The notes: generated by a model not told the origin, from the sequence alone. A stretch of DNA of 64,000 nt from Bradyrhizobium sp. CCGUVB4N (GCF_024199945.1 NZ_JANADP010000001.1:4712001-4776000); one strand, 5' to 3'; numbered from the stretch's first letter, positions 8,489 through 16,901 are shown. A program made the numbers and translations.

Positions 8489-8665
8489 GTCTGTTCCGAA
8501 TCAATCAATTGCGATGCGTGAATTTTGCTGTGGATGGGTGACAACCTGTACGGGCAATCTGTCGCGCCAGTCGGTTTTTGCCGCACTGTCATCCTTCGGC
8601 AACAGCTGCGGTTGATGGCGGACAGCCGTCAGGGTGCGCAGGCCTGAAGCCTTCGCTAGGCATCG

Positions 8666-8679
8666 CCCCGCATGCGGGG
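8666..8679 (-). terminator. GC-rich palindrome after the MAPEG gene
   Basis: The perfect palindrome CCCCGCATGCGGGG lies 7 bases past the stop of the minus-strand MAPEG gene. It can form a very stable short stem, but no T run follows, so termination is likely rather than certain. Confidence 0.4.
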
Positions 8680-8686
8680 TGCGCAG

Positions 8687-9085
8687 TCAGAAGATCTTGA
8701 AGATCGCCAGCGCCAGCACGGCCTGCGCGAGGAAGCCGACGGTGAAGGCGAGGGTGCGGAACACGGGAATGCCGAGCGCGTAGACGATCAGATGCGCGAC
8801 GCGCGACCAGAAATAGACCACGCAGGCGAGCACCGTCCATTTCGAGGAGTAGTCGATCGCGTTCAGGATCAGCACCAGCGGGGCGAACAGCACGAGGTTC
8901 TCGACGGCATTGTCATGCGCGAACATCAAGCGGTTCGCCCATTCCGACTGCGGCTTGTCGCCGCGGGAGGGATTGGCCATCGCGCCGCCGAGGCCCCGAA
9001 TCTGGCAGCGGTTGATGGTGTAGGGAATCCAGAGGATCCCGGTCAGGATCACCGTGCACGTCAGCCAGAACAATTCGCGCGTCAT
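8687..9085 (-). CDS. MAPEG-family membrane protein
   Basis: A 132-residue protein with four predicted hydrophobic helices (LFWLTCTVILTGILWIPY, NAVENLVLFAPLVLIL, WTVLACVVYFWSRVAHLIVYAL and FLAQAVLALAIF). The topology and the EWANRLMFAHDNAVENLVLFAPLVL and FWSRVAHLIVYALGIPVFRTLAFTVGF blocks match the MAPEG superfamily, whose eukaryotic members are microsomal glutathione transferases and leukotriene synthases. Bacterial members are mostly uncharacterised, and some have glutathione transferase activity. It stands immediately downstream of phaC on the same strand, 57 bases away, so it may be cotranscribed. There is no evident functional link to PHA synthesis. Confidence 0.85.
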   Translation of the reverse strand: MTRELFWLTCTVILTGILWIPYTINRCQIRGLGGAMANPSRGDKPQSEWANRLMFAHDNAVENLVLFAPLVLILNAIDYSSKWTVLACVVYFWSRVAHLIVYALGIPVFRTLAFTVGFLAQAVLALAIFKIF

Positions 9086-9142
9086 AACCCGGTCCCCTCC
9101 AAATCGATGTCGTGAGCTTATACGAAAGCGCGCGGCATTGCG

Positions 9143-10963
9143 CTATGCGCGCACCCTGACATAGCTGCCCGGAGCGTCCTCGATCGGCGGCTGCGCCTCG
9201 GTACCGACGCTGCGCGCGGGCACTTCCTCCGGATCGAGCCCGCCGAGCCATTCGCGCCAATCCGGCCACCAGGAGCCCTTGTGCTCCACCGCGCCCTTCA
9301 TCCACTGGGCGACGTTGACGTCCTTGATGTTGTCGTTGGTCCAGTACTGATACTTGTTCGAGGCCGGCGGATTGACGACGCCGGCGATGTGGCCGGAGCC
9401 GGAGAGCACGTATTTCACCGGGCCGCCAAAGAACTGCGAGCCGTACAGCACGGATTCCGCCGGCGCGATGTGGTCCTCGCGCGTGGCGAGGTTGTAGACG
9501 GGCACCATGACCTTGGAGAGGTCGAGCAGCGTGTTGTCGAGCACCATGGTGCCGGTCGACAACCGGTTCTCCAGATAGCAGTTGCGCAAGTAATAGGAAT
9601 GATTCGCCTGGGTCATCCGTGTCGCGTCGGAATTCCAGTGCAGCAGGTCGAACGCACTCGGCTGCTGGCCTTTGAGATAGTTGCTGACCACGTAGGACCA
9701 GATCAGGTCGTTGGAGCGCAGCATGTTGAAGGCCATCGCCATCTTCGAGCCTTCGAGCACGCCGGACGCCTTCATGTCCTGCTCGAGCGCCGTGATCTGG
9801 CCCTCGTCGACGAACACCAGGAGATCGCCGGCATGGGTGAAGTCGACCTGGGCGGCAAAGAACGTCGCCGAGGTCACGCGCTGGCGCCGCTTCTCGGCGA
9901 GCCAGGCCAGCGTGGTCGCGAGCATGGTGCCGCCGACGCAATAGCCGGCGGTGTGGACCTTCATCTCGCCGGTGACGCGCTCGATCACGTCCATCGCCGT
10001 GAGCGGGCCTTCCTTCATGTAGTCTTCCCAGCTCTTGGCGCCGAGCTTCTTGTCGGGATTGACCCATGAGATCACGAACACGGTGATGCCCTGGTCGACG
10101 CACCACTTGATGTAGGATTTCTCCGGCTTGAGATCGAGAATGTAGAACTTGTTGATCCAGGGCGGCACGATCAGCAGCGGCGTGCGCAGCACCTTCTCCG
10201 TGGTCGGAGAATACTGGATCAGCTGCATCATCTCGTTCTGGTAGATCACCTTGCCCGGCGTCGTCGCCATGTTGACGCCGACGACGAGGTTGTCCGGATT
10301 GGACTGGCGGATCTTCAGCATGCCCTTGCCGGCGGCGATGTCCTCCGCCAGCATCGTCAGGCCGCGCGCGAGGTTCTCGCCGCTGCTGGCAACCGTCTCG
10401 CGCAGCACTTCCGGATTGGTCAGCACGAAGTTCGACGGCGAGATCGCGTTGGTGACCTGCTGCATGTAGAACTCGGCCTTGCGCCGCGTCTGCGGATCGA
10501 GCCCCTCGGCATCGTGCACCAGCTCCTGTGCCCATTTGGTCGTGAGCAGATAGAGCTGCATCATGAAATCGAAGAACTGGTTCGACTTCCATTCCGGATC
10601 GGCAAAGCGCTTGTCGCGCGGCGAGGGCGCGATCGCGGGCTGGGCCTCCTGGCCGGCCATCCGCCGTGCGGCCGAACCCCAGAGATCGAGATAGTCCTTG
10701 GCGAGCTTGGTCTGGAGGTCGGACGACCGCGACTGGTCCGACAGCCAGTATTCGGCGACCGACGTGAAGGTCTTCACGACCTCGGCGAGCTCGGCCGGCG
10801 GACGGTCCTGCACCTCGCCGGTTTCGCGCGGCTTCAGATATGCGGCGAGCGCCTTGCCGCCGCTCTCCATGGCCCGCGCGACATTCATCGCGAAGGCTTC
10901 CGCATCGAACTTCGTTTCGGAGTTTGTCCCGGATTTGGGCGTGTCGGTCGTGGCGCTACTCAT
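9143..10963 (-). CDS. phaC: Class I poly(3-hydroxyalkanoate) synthase (PhaC)
   Basis: PhaC polymerises (R)-3-hydroxyacyl-CoA into storage polyester at the granule surface. At 606 residues it is a full-length class I enzyme. A long N-terminal domain precedes an alpha/beta hydrolase core. The lipase-like box is GYCVGG, near residue 335, carrying the nucleophilic Cys that replaces Ser in this family. The catalytic Asp lies in the YNLATREDHIAP block, and the His in LSGSGHIAGVVNPP. WINKFYILDLKPEKSYIKWCVDQGITVFVISWVNPD is highly conserved in class I synthases. No phaA, phaB or phasin gene adjoins it. A TGC-rich inverted repeat upstream is a possible operator. Confidence 0.96.
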   Translation of the reverse strand: MSSATTDTPKSGTNSETKFDAEAFAMNVARAMESGGKALAAYLKPRETGEVQDRPPAELAEVVKTFTSVAEYWLSDQSRSSDLQTKLAKDYLDLWGSAARRMAGQEAQPAIAPSPRDKRFADPEWKSNQFFDFMMQLYLLTTKWAQELVHDAEGLDPQTRRKAEFYMQQVTNAISPSNFVLTNPEVLRETVASSGENLARGLTMLAEDIAAGKGMLKIRQSNPDNLVVGVNMATTPGKVIYQNEMMQLIQYSPTTEKVLRTPLLIVPPWINKFYILDLKPEKSYIKWCVDQGITVFVISWVNPDKKLGAKSWEDYMKEGPLTAMDVIERVTGEMKVHTAGYCVGGTMLATTLAWLAEKRRQRVTSATFFAAQVDFTHAGDLLVFVDEGQITALEQDMKASGVLEGSKMAMAFNMLRSNDLIWSYVVSNYLKGQQPSAFDLLHWNSDATRMTQANHSYYLRNCYLENRLSTGTMVLDNTLLDLSKVMVPVYNLATREDHIAPAESVLYGSQFFGGPVKYVLSGSGHIAGVVNPPASNKYQYWTNDNIKDVNVAQWMKGAVEHKGSWWPDWREWLGGLDPEEVPARSVGTEAQPPIEDAPGSYVRVRA

Positions 10964-11044
10964 GAAGGCGACAGTAACGATTCATTCCCTATTCGTCACC
11001 GCGAAGCTCGCTGGTTTTGCGTTAAACACGCGCGGAAGATGTGC

Positions 11045-11088
11045 TGCACTGCGACAAGGCTTCTTGCTTTTGTCACAATCGCAGTGCA
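11045..11088. promoter_or_regulatory. TGC-rich inverted repeat upstream of phaC
   Basis: TGCACTGCGA at 11045-11054 is exactly complementary to TCGCAGTGCA at 11079-11088. Between them are further TTGC and TTGT elements. It lies 82-125 bases upstream of the phaC start. PhaR repressors of alphaproteobacteria bind TGC-rich dyads near PHA genes, so PhaR is a plausible ligand. The assignment is inferred from position and composition only. Confidence 0.4.
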
Positions 11089-11216
11089 CCTCTCCTGGTG
11101 TGGGCCTTGGATGATTTCTCGCTCGTACCATTTGTGGGCAGCAATGGTTTGAGCTTGGGCAGGTTGTTGGGATAAGCTCCCACAGCCTCGCATGGGACGA
11201 GTAGGGGAATTCCCAG

Positions 11217-11492
11217 GTGTTTGCGTTGTGGGACCTGCAAAAGTCGCGGCTTGCCGGCTGCGTGCTGCTGATGGCGGCGCTCGCGCTGGGCGGCTGTTCG
11301 AGTCAGCTCGCGGACATGTCGGCCGCCGACACGCCGGCTCATCCCAAGGAGCCCGGGGCCTATCTGCCGGTGCACGATTTGCCGCCGGATCGTGATCAGG
11401 CGATCATCCCGCCAGAGCAGCGCGCCAAGATCGAGGCCGAGCTTGCGGCCGCCCGCGACCGCCAGGCCGTCGCCGCCAAGGACGCCAAGTAA
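11217..11492 (+). CDS. Small lipoprotein of unknown function
   Basis: A GTG start gives a 91-residue protein with a lipoprotein signal: the hydrophobic segment LAGCVLLMAALALGGCSSQ ends in the lipobox LGGC, so Cys27 would be lipidated and the signal removed by LspA. The mature part is Pro/Ala-rich with PKEPGAYLPVHDLPPDRDQ and a short charged helix at the end (RAKIEAELAAARDRQAVAAKDAK). Small envelope lipoproteins of this type with a DLPPDR motif are widespread in Bradyrhizobium relatives and uncharacterised. It is a single gene between phaC (divergent) and the aminotransferase. Confidence 0.75.
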   Translation: MFALWDLQKSRLAGCVLLMAALALGGCSSQLADMSAADTPAHPKEPGAYLPVHDLPPDRDQAIIPPEQRAKIEAELAAARDRQAVAAKDAK

Positions 11493-11623
11493 GCTCCGCC
11501 GATTCGGCGCGGGACGGCCATCGCAGGGCGCGCAAGGTAATCGCTGGCGCCCCCGCCACTCCGTGCTAAAAAGACTTCAATTCAGCCGAGAGTCAGGGCG
11601 AAGGAGTTCAGTCCTCGTCGCCG

Positions 11624-11658
11624 AAAATTGCTCCAAGTATTTGATTTTGAGCAATTTT
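11624..11658. promoter_or_regulatory. AT-rich inverted repeat upstream of the aminotransferase gene
   Basis: AAAATTGCTC at 11624-11633 and GAGCAATTTT at 11649-11658 are perfect complements separated by 15 bases, with another T just after. It sits 82 bases upstream of the aminotransferase ATG in a region that is otherwise GC-rich. It could be an operator, or a terminator for the lipoprotein gene. The AT-rich arms make a protein-binding dyad slightly more likely than a strong RNA hairpin. Confidence 0.4.
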
Positions 11659-11740
11659 TGTGTGTGGGGCGAGATCTCCTCGAAGGGTGGTCATCGCCCA
11701 TCGATTCTGTCCTGACCGGTTGCCCGGAGCCCAGAGAGCC

Positions 11741-12961
11741 ATGGACGATTTTTACCGCATCCGCCGCCTTCCGCCTTACGTGTTCGAGCAGGTCAATCGG
11801 GCCAAGGCGGCCGCGCGGAATGCCGGTGCCGATATCATCGATCTCGGCATGGGCAACCCGGATCTGCCGGCGCCGCCGCATGTGCTGGAGAAGCTCAAGG
11901 AGACGCTCGGCAAGCCGCGCACTGACCGCTACTCGGCCTCCCGCGGCATCCCCGGCCTGCGCCGGGCCCAGGCCGCTTACTACGAGCGCCGCTTCGGCGT
12001 GAAGCTCAACCCAGACACCCAGGTCGTGGCGACGCTGGGATCGAAAGAGGGGTTTGCCAATGTGGCCCAGGCGATCACCGCGCCGGGCGACGTCATCCTC
12101 TGCCCGAACCCGAGCTACCCGATTCACGCCTTCGGCTTTTTGATGGCGGGCGGCGTGATCCGCTCGGTGCCGTCGGAGCCGACGCCGCAATTCTTCGAGG
12201 CGGTGGAGCGGGCGATCGTGCATTCGATCCCGAAGCCGCTCGCGCTCGTGGTCTGCTATCCCTCGAACCCGACCGCCTATGTCGCGAGCCTCGATTTCTA
12301 CAAGGACCTCGTCGCCTTCGCGAAGAAGCACGAGATCCTGATCCTGTCCGACCTCGCTTATGCCGAAGTCTATTTCGACGAGAGCAACCCGCCACCCTCG
12401 GTGCTCCAGGTGCCCGGCGCGATCGACGTCACCGTCGAGTTCACCTCGATGTCGAAGACCTATTCGATGGCCGGCTGGCGCATGGGCTTTGCGGTCGGCA
12501 ATGATCGCGTGATCGCGGCACTCGCCCGCGTCAAATCCTACCTCGACTACGGCGCATTCACGCCGGTGCAGGTCGCTGCGACCGCGGCGCTGAACGGCCC
12601 TGACGACTGCATCAAGGAGATGCGCGACACCTATCGCAAGCGCCGCGATGCGCTGGTGGAATCGTTCGGCCGCGCCGGCTGGGAGATTCCGCCGCCGGAG
12701 GCCTCGATGTTCGCCTGGGTGCCGCTGCCCGAAGCGTTCCGCAGCGTCGGCAGCATGCAGTTCGCGACCCTGATGGTGGAGAAATCCGGCGTCGCGGTCT
12801 CGCCCGGCGTCGGCTTCGGCGAGCATGGCGAAGGATATGTCCGCATCGCCATGGTGGAAAACGAGCAACGGATCAGGCAGGCCGCGCGCGGCGTGCGCCG
12901 CTTCCTTGAAAGCGGCATCGAAACGTTGCACAACGTCGTTCCGCTCGCCAATCGGCGCTAA
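11741..12961 (+). CDS. Class I/II PLP aminotransferase (DapL/AlaC-like), upstream of hom
   Basis: The 406-residue product is a fold-type I aminotransferase: IIDLGMGNPDLPAPPHV near the N-terminus, RYSASRGIPGLRRAQAAYY, the CPNPSYPIHAFGFLMAG loop, NPT in CYPSNPTAYVAS, DLAYAEVYF, and the PLP Schiff-base Lys in FTSMSKTYSMAGWRMGFAVG. Homologues are often labelled LL-diaminopimelate aminotransferase, but alphaproteobacteria generally use the succinylase DAP route, so an alanine or aspartate-family aminotransferase (AlaC-like) is at least as likely. It is 39 bases upstream of hom, consistent with a role in aspartate-family amino acids. A start at ATG 11741 fits the conserved MDDFYRIRRLPPYVF N-terminus; an upstream extension is not conserved-looking. 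Confidence 0.85.
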   Translation: MDDFYRIRRLPPYVFEQVNRAKAAARNAGADIIDLGMGNPDLPAPPHVLEKLKETLGKPRTDRYSASRGIPGLRRAQAAYYERRFGVKLNPDTQVVATLGSKEGFANVAQAITAPGDVILCPNPSYPIHAFGFLMAGGVIRSVPSEPTPQFFEAVERAIVHSIPKPLALVVCYPSNPTAYVASLDFYKDLVAFAKKHEILILSDLAYAEVYFDESNPPPSVLQVPGAIDVTVEFTSMSKTYSMAGWRMGFAVGNDRVIAALARVKSYLDYGAFTPVQVAATAALNGPDDCIKEMRDTYRKRRDALVESFGRAGWEIPPPEASMFAWVPLPEAFRSVGSMQFATLMVEKSGVAVSPGVGFGEHGEGYVRIAMVENEQRIRQAARGVRRFLESGIETLHNVVPLANRR

Positions 12962-13000
12962 TTCTCTTCAAGTTCTCTTCGACAGGTTTTCCTAGGCATC

Positions 13001-14317
13001 ATGGTTGCACCCCTGAAAGTGGGCATAGCGGGGCTCGGCACCGTGGGCGCCGAAGTTGTCCGTTTGATTGAAACGCAGGCGCGCGTGCTCGCGGGCCGCA
13101 GCGGTCGCGGCATCCGCGTCGTCGCCGTCACCGCGCGCTCGAAGGCCAAGAAGCGCAGTATCGATCTGCGCGGCGTCGAATGGGCCAAGGATCCGATGGC
13201 GCTCGCCACCCATCCCGGCATCGATTGCTTCGTCGAACTGATGGGCGGCGCCGGCGATCCCGCGCTCTCCGCGGTCGAAGCCGCGCTGACGGCCGGCAAG
13301 TCCGTCGTCACCGCGAACAAGGCACTGCTCGCCAAGCACGGGATCAAGCTGGCAAAGGCCGCCGAAAAGCATGGCGGTGCGCTGAATTTCGAGGCAGCGG
13401 TCGGCGCCGCTATCCCTGTCATCAAGACGTTACGTGAAGGTCTTGCGGGAACCGGCATCAACCGCGTCTATGGCATCCTCAACGGCACCTGCAATTACAT
13501 CCTGACCCGGATGGAGCAGGAGGGCCTGTCGTTTGCCGAGTGCCTCAAGGATGCGCAGCGGCTCGGCTATGCCGAGGCCAACCCGTCCTTCGACGTCGAC
13601 GGCCACGATACCGCGCAAAAGCTTGCCATTCTCGCCAGCCTCGCTTTCGGCACGAAAGTTGCTCAAAGCGCAGTGTATGTCGAAGGTATCTCCTCCATCG
13701 CGCCGGAAGATCTGCGCGCCGCTGACGATCTCGGTTACCGGCTCAAGCTGCTCGGTGTTGCCGTTCGCACCGCCAAGGGCATCGAGCAGCGCGTGCATCC
13801 GACCATGGTTCCAAAAACCTCCTCGATCGCGCAGGTGATGGGTGTCACCAATGCGGTCACCGTCGATGGCGAGGGCATTCCGCCGATTACGCTGGTCGGC
13901 CCCGGTGCGGGCGGTGCTGCGACCGCGTCCGCCGTCGTCGCCGATATCGCCGACGTCGCACGCGGCATCCGCGCCAATCCGTTCGGCCGGCCGATCGCGC
14001 AGCTGCGCGACACCAAGAAGGCGCCGATGGAGCGGCACGAGGGCGGCTATTACATCCGCCTCCTGGCGCGCGATTTCCCGGGCACGGCGGCTGCGATCGC
14101 GACCCGGCTCGCGGAGCAGAAGATTTCGATCGAGTCGATCGTGCAGCGTCATCCCAATGGCGGCGCTGCCCCGGCCGACGGCAAGGCGGTCCCCGTGCCC
14201 GTCATCCTGATCACCTATGCCACACATGAGGACGCGGTGCGCCGCGCGCTCGCGGCCGTGCAGAAGGACAAGGTGATCAGCGGACGGCCCCAGGTCATCA
14301 GGATCGAGAAGAACTAG
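13001..14317 (+). CDS. hom: Homoserine dehydrogenase
   Basis: This enzyme reduces aspartate semialdehyde to homoserine with NAD(P)H, the branch to threonine and methionine. The 438-residue product has the monofunctional architecture: N-terminal Rossmann domain (VGIAGLGTVGAEVVRLIE), the VTANKALLAKHG motif, FEAAVGAAIPVIKTLREGLAGTGINRVYGILNGTCNYIL, the catalytic region GYAEANPSFDVDGHDTAQKLAILASLAF, and a C-terminal ACT domain (GGYYIRLLARDFPGTAAAIATRLAEQKISIESIVQR) for feedback control, normally by threonine. It sits in an operon-like order with the upstream aminotransferase. A palindromic intergenic repeat begins at its stop codon. Confidence 0.96.
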   Translation: MVAPLKVGIAGLGTVGAEVVRLIETQARVLAGRSGRGIRVVAVTARSKAKKRSIDLRGVEWAKDPMALATHPGIDCFVELMGGAGDPALSAVEAALTAGKSVVTANKALLAKHGIKLAKAAEKHGGALNFEAAVGAAIPVIKTLREGLAGTGINRVYGILNGTCNYILTRMEQEGLSFAECLKDAQRLGYAEANPSFDVDGHDTAQKLAILASLAFGTKVAQSAVYVEGISSIAPEDLRAADDLGYRLKLLGVAVRTAKGIEQRVHPTMVPKTSSIAQVMGVTNAVTVDGEGIPPITLVGPGAGGAATASAVVADIADVARGIRANPFGRPIAQLRDTKKAPMERHEGGYYIRLLARDFPGTAAAIATRLAEQKISIESIVQRHPNGGAAPADGKAVPVPVILITYATHEDAVRRALAAVQKDKVISGRPQVIRIEKN

Positions 14318-14365
14318 AGCATGATCCGGAAAAGTGTGAAGCGGTTTTCCGGTAAGGTCATGCTC
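14317..14365. repeat. Palindromic intergenic repeat (Bradyrhizobium type), copy 1
   Basis: Nested inverted arms are visible: GAGCATGA with TCATGCTC at the ends, and CCGGAAAA with TTTTCCGG inside, around a GTGTGAAGCG loop. A diverged second copy lies at 54603-54651 on the same strand. I recognise this as a common dispersed intergenic palindrome in bradyrhizobia. It probably also acts as a terminator or mRNA-stabilising hairpin after hom. Confidence 0.75.
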
Positions 14366-14375
14366 AAACGATAAA

Positions 14376-14393
14376 ACAGTTCGAACGAACTGT
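14376..14393. promoter_or_regulatory. 18-bp palindrome upstream of glpX
   Basis: ACAGTTCG and CGAACTGT flank a two-base centre, giving a perfect dyad about 63 bases upstream of the glpX start and 11 bases after the dispersed repeat. It may be an operator for glpX. It contains GTTC/GAAC elements but not the GTTC-N7-GTTC spacing of an alphaproteobacterial LexA box. Confidence 0.4.
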
Positions 14394-14455
14394 GGGTGTT
14401 ACGAGTTGATGTGGGCGGAGATTCCCGCCCAGAACTGTTTCGAAGGAGTTAGCCG

Positions 14456-15457
14456 ATGTCGACCCATATTTCAGTGCCGCCGCAAGCATTGCTCGAGCGC
14501 ATTCTCACGCTGGAGATCGTGCGCGTCACGGAGCGGGCCGCGGTGTCGTCGGCGCGGCTGCGCGGGCACGGGCAGGAGAAGGCCGCCGACCAGGCCGCCG
14601 TCGACGCCATGCGCCGCGAGCTGAACAAGTTGCCGATCCAGGGCACCATCGTGATCGGCGAGGGCGAGCGCGACGAGGCGCCGATGCTCTTCATCGGCGA
14701 GAAGGTTGGCGTGAACGCCGGCCCGGAGGTCGATATCGCGGTTGATCCGCTCGAAGGCACCACGCTGTGCGCCAAGAACATGCCGGGTTCGATCGCCACC
14801 ATGGCGATGGCCGATGGCGGTACGCTGCTGCACGCGCCTGACGTCTACATGCAGAAGCTCGCGGTCGGCCCCGGCTACGCCAAGGGCGTCGTCGAGCTCG
14901 ACGCGACCCCGGCCGAGAACGTGCGCCGTCTCGCCAAGGCCAAGGGCGTCCAGCCCGACGGCATCACGGTTCTCGTGCTCGATCGTCCGCGTCATGCCGG
15001 CATCATCGAGAGCGTGCGCTCGACCGGCGCGGCCGTGCGCCTCATCACCGACGGCGACGTCGCCGGCGTGATCCACTGCGCCGACCCTGACAACACCGGC
15101 GTCGACATGTATCTCGGCACCGGCGGCGCGCCGGAAGGCGTGCTGGCGGCGGTGGCGCTGCGTTGCATCGGCGGCCAGATGCAGTGCCGCCTGATCCTCG
15201 ATTCCGGCGAGAAGATCGAGCGCGCCGCCAAGATGGGCGTCAACGATCCCAAGATGATCTACGGCATCGAGGACATGGCGCGCGGCGACTGCCTGTTCGC
15301 CGCGACCGGCGTCACGACCGGTTCACTGCTGTCGGGCGTGAAATTCCGCAAGGACGGCGTGATCGAGACCGAGACGGTGGTGATGCGTTCCGTCACCGGC
15401 ACCGTGCGCTACATCAAGGCCGAGCACCGCGAGCTCGCCAAGTTCCACCTCGACTAG
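14456..15457 (+). CDS. glpX: Fructose-1,6-bisphosphatase class II (GlpX)
   Basis: GlpX hydrolyses fructose-1,6-bisphosphate in gluconeogenesis and, in autotrophs, the Calvin cycle (often also sedoheptulose bisphosphate). The 333-residue protein matches the Li-sensitive inositol-phosphatase-like fold: RGHGQEKAADQAAVDAMRRELN, the metal site GTIVIGEGERDEAPMLFIGEKVG, VDIAVDPLEGTTLCAKNMPGSIATMA with the DPLEGT motif, and DVAGVIHCADPDNTGVDMYLGTGGAPEGVLAA near the C-terminal half. A GGAG ribosome site lies 6-9 bases before the ATG. It follows hom, as in many Hyphomicrobiales, where recJ is usually the next conserved gene. Confidence 0.95.
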   Translation: MSTHISVPPQALLERILTLEIVRVTERAAVSSARLRGHGQEKAADQAAVDAMRRELNKLPIQGTIVIGEGERDEAPMLFIGEKVGVNAGPEVDIAVDPLEGTTLCAKNMPGSIATMAMADGGTLLHAPDVYMQKLAVGPGYAKGVVELDATPAENVRRLAKAKGVQPDGITVLVLDRPRHAGIIESVRSTGAAVRLITDGDVAGVIHCADPDNTGVDMYLGTGGAPEGVLAAVALRCIGGQMQCRLILDSGEKIERAAKMGVNDPKMIYGIEDMARGDCLFAATGVTTGSLLSGVKFRKDGVIETETVVMRSVTGTVRYIKAEHRELAKFHLD

Positions 15458-15476
15458 GCTGACGACACGCGACCCT

Positions 15477-15513
15477 CATTCCGGGCCTGCGCCGTGCGGC
15501 GCATCCCGGAATG
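15477..15513. repeat. Palindromic CATTCCGGG intergenic element
   Basis: CATTCCGGG and CCCGGAATG form the outer arms, with an inner GCGCC/GGCGC stem, between glpX and the next gene. CATTCCGGG-type palindromes recur between genes in Bradyrhizobium genomes. Here it can also serve as a hairpin terminator for glpX. Confidence 0.65.
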
Positions 15514-15545
15514 ACCAAGAACAAGCAACATACAGGGAAGCGCCC

Positions 15546-16265
15546 ATGTCCGATCTCTCCGCCGTCAAAGCGCTCGTCTTCGACGTGTTCGGCACCGTCG
15601 TCGACTGGCGCACCAGCCTGATCACGGACTTCATGTGGTGGGGGAAGGGGCGGGGCATCAGCACCGACTGGACCGCTCTGGTCGACGGCTGGCGCGCCGT
15701 GTACTCGGCCTCGATGGACGACGTGCGCAGGCATCCCGAGCGCGGCTATGTCATGCTCGACGATCTGCATCGCCGCTCGCTGGAGAAGCTGGTCGAGCAG
15801 TTCGCGATCAAGGGCCTCACCGAGGCCGATCTGGATTATCTCACCAAGGGCTGGCATCGCCTGCACCCCTGGCCGGACAGCGTCGCCGGCCTGACGCGGC
15901 TCAAGACCAGGTTCGTGATCTCGCCGCTGTCCAACGGCAATGTCGCGCTGCTCACCAACATGGCGAAGTTCGCGAAGCTGCCGTGGGACCTCGTCATGTC
16001 CGCCGAGTTGTTCGAGCACTACAAGCCCGATCCCGAGACCTATCTCGGCGCGGCCAAGCTGCTCTGCCTCAAGCCGGAAGAGGTGATGATGGTCGCTGCC
16101 CACAATTACGACCTCAAGGCGGCCCAGAGCTACGGCTTGAAGACCGCCTTTGTCGCGCGGCCGACCGAGTACGGCCCGTTGCAGAAGATCGATTTCGAAG
16201 CCACAGGCCAATGGGACATCGTGGCCAGGGATTTCGGCGGGATCGCCGACAAGCTGGGGTGCTAG
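15546..16265 (+). CDS. Haloacid dehalogenase type II-like HAD hydrolase
   Basis: The 239-residue product belongs to the (S)-2-haloacid dehalogenase branch of HAD enzymes. The nucleophile Asp is in VFDVFGTVVDWR near the N-terminus (the DVFGT form, not the phosphatase DxDGT), followed by the all-helical cap, then LSNGN (motif II Ser/Asn), FEHYKPDPETYLGAAKLL (Lys motif III) and MVAAHNYDLKAAQSYGLKTAFVARP (motif IV). True dehalogenases displace halide by forming an aspartyl ester. Many homologues have unknown substrates. It lies 88 bases after glpX and may share its transcript. Confidence 0.85.
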   Translation: MSDLSAVKALVFDVFGTVVDWRTSLITDFMWWGKGRGISTDWTALVDGWRAVYSASMDDVRRHPERGYVMLDDLHRRSLEKLVEQFAIKGLTEADLDYLTKGWHRLHPWPDSVAGLTRLKTRFVISPLSNGNVALLTNMAKFAKLPWDLVMSAELFEHYKPDPETYLGAAKLLCLKPEEVMMVAAHNYDLKAAQSYGLKTAFVARPTEYGPLQKIDFEATGQWDIVARDFGGIADKLGC

Positions 16266-16295
16266 AGGCGGCCCGAACGTGTTGAGGGCGACCAA

Positions 16296-16847
16296 ATGAG
16301 CCGAGCTACGGCCATCGGCGCTGCCGATGCGATCAGCACGTACATCGTGGCGAAGGACGGCAACCGTCCTGAATTGATGACGCGCGCATTCGTGGACGAC
16401 AGCGAGCTCGAAATGGCGGTCAAGACCGATGCCATCTCGTTTCCGAGTTCGGCCAAGGGGCTCGCGCAAATCACTCAAGTCCTGGTCACCGGCTTCGGCG
16501 ACCAGTACGAGAATGTGCGCACTTTCTGCCTTTCCCGTCCCGATGCGGGCCTCCTGCCGCAGTTTCGTTGCGACTGGCTGGTCGGGATGTCGGCGCGGCA
16601 GGGCGGCGCCGTCCGCGTCGGATGCGGACATTATGACTGGCAGTTTGTCTCCGACGACGGGCGCGTGAAGAGTCTCGCGATCGACATCGAGGTGATGTGC
16701 GTGCTTCCGGCCGAGGACTCTAAGCCGATCATGCGGTGGGTGGCGGCTTTGCCCTATCCGTGGTGCTCAGCCCTCCAGGCTTGCGAGACTATTCCAGCCA
16801 TTGACGCTCTGCGGCCGATCGCGGGCTTCCTTCGTGATCGGCACTGA
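16296..16847 (+). CDS. NTF2-like (SnoaL-type) protein of unknown function
   Basis: A 183-residue cytosolic protein without a signal peptide. The N-terminal helices, ISTYIVAKDGNRPELMTRAFVDDSELEMAV, the segment SAKGLAQITQVLVTGFGDQYENVRTFCLS and later paired strands (GGAVRVGCGHYDWQFVSDDGRVKSLAIDIEVMCVLP) fit an NTF2/SnoaL cone fold, which houses polyketide cyclases, limonene epoxide hydrolases and many unknowns. No catalytic residues can be assigned. It starts 30 bases after the haloacid-dehalogenase-like gene and may be cotranscribed with it. Confidence 0.65.
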   Translation: MSRATAIGAADAISTYIVAKDGNRPELMTRAFVDDSELEMAVKTDAISFPSSAKGLAQITQVLVTGFGDQYENVRTFCLSRPDAGLLPQFRCDWLVGMSARQGGAVRVGCGHYDWQFVSDDGRVKSLAIDIEVMCVLPAEDSKPIMRWVAALPYPWCSALQACETIPAIDALRPIAGFLRDRH

Positions 16848-16901
16848 ATCACCCTCGAAGGGCGACGAGCACTCACGTCCGGTCGCCGATCGCCGGCGCG
16901 C

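Noticed and set aside
14376..14393. LexA/SOS box before glpX
   Set aside because: The GTTC and GAAC elements do not have the N7 spacing of an alphaproteobacterial SOS box.
15546..16265. Missing DxDGT motif in the HAD protein
   Set aside because: The DVFGT form is standard for type II haloacid dehalogenases, so this is not a defect.
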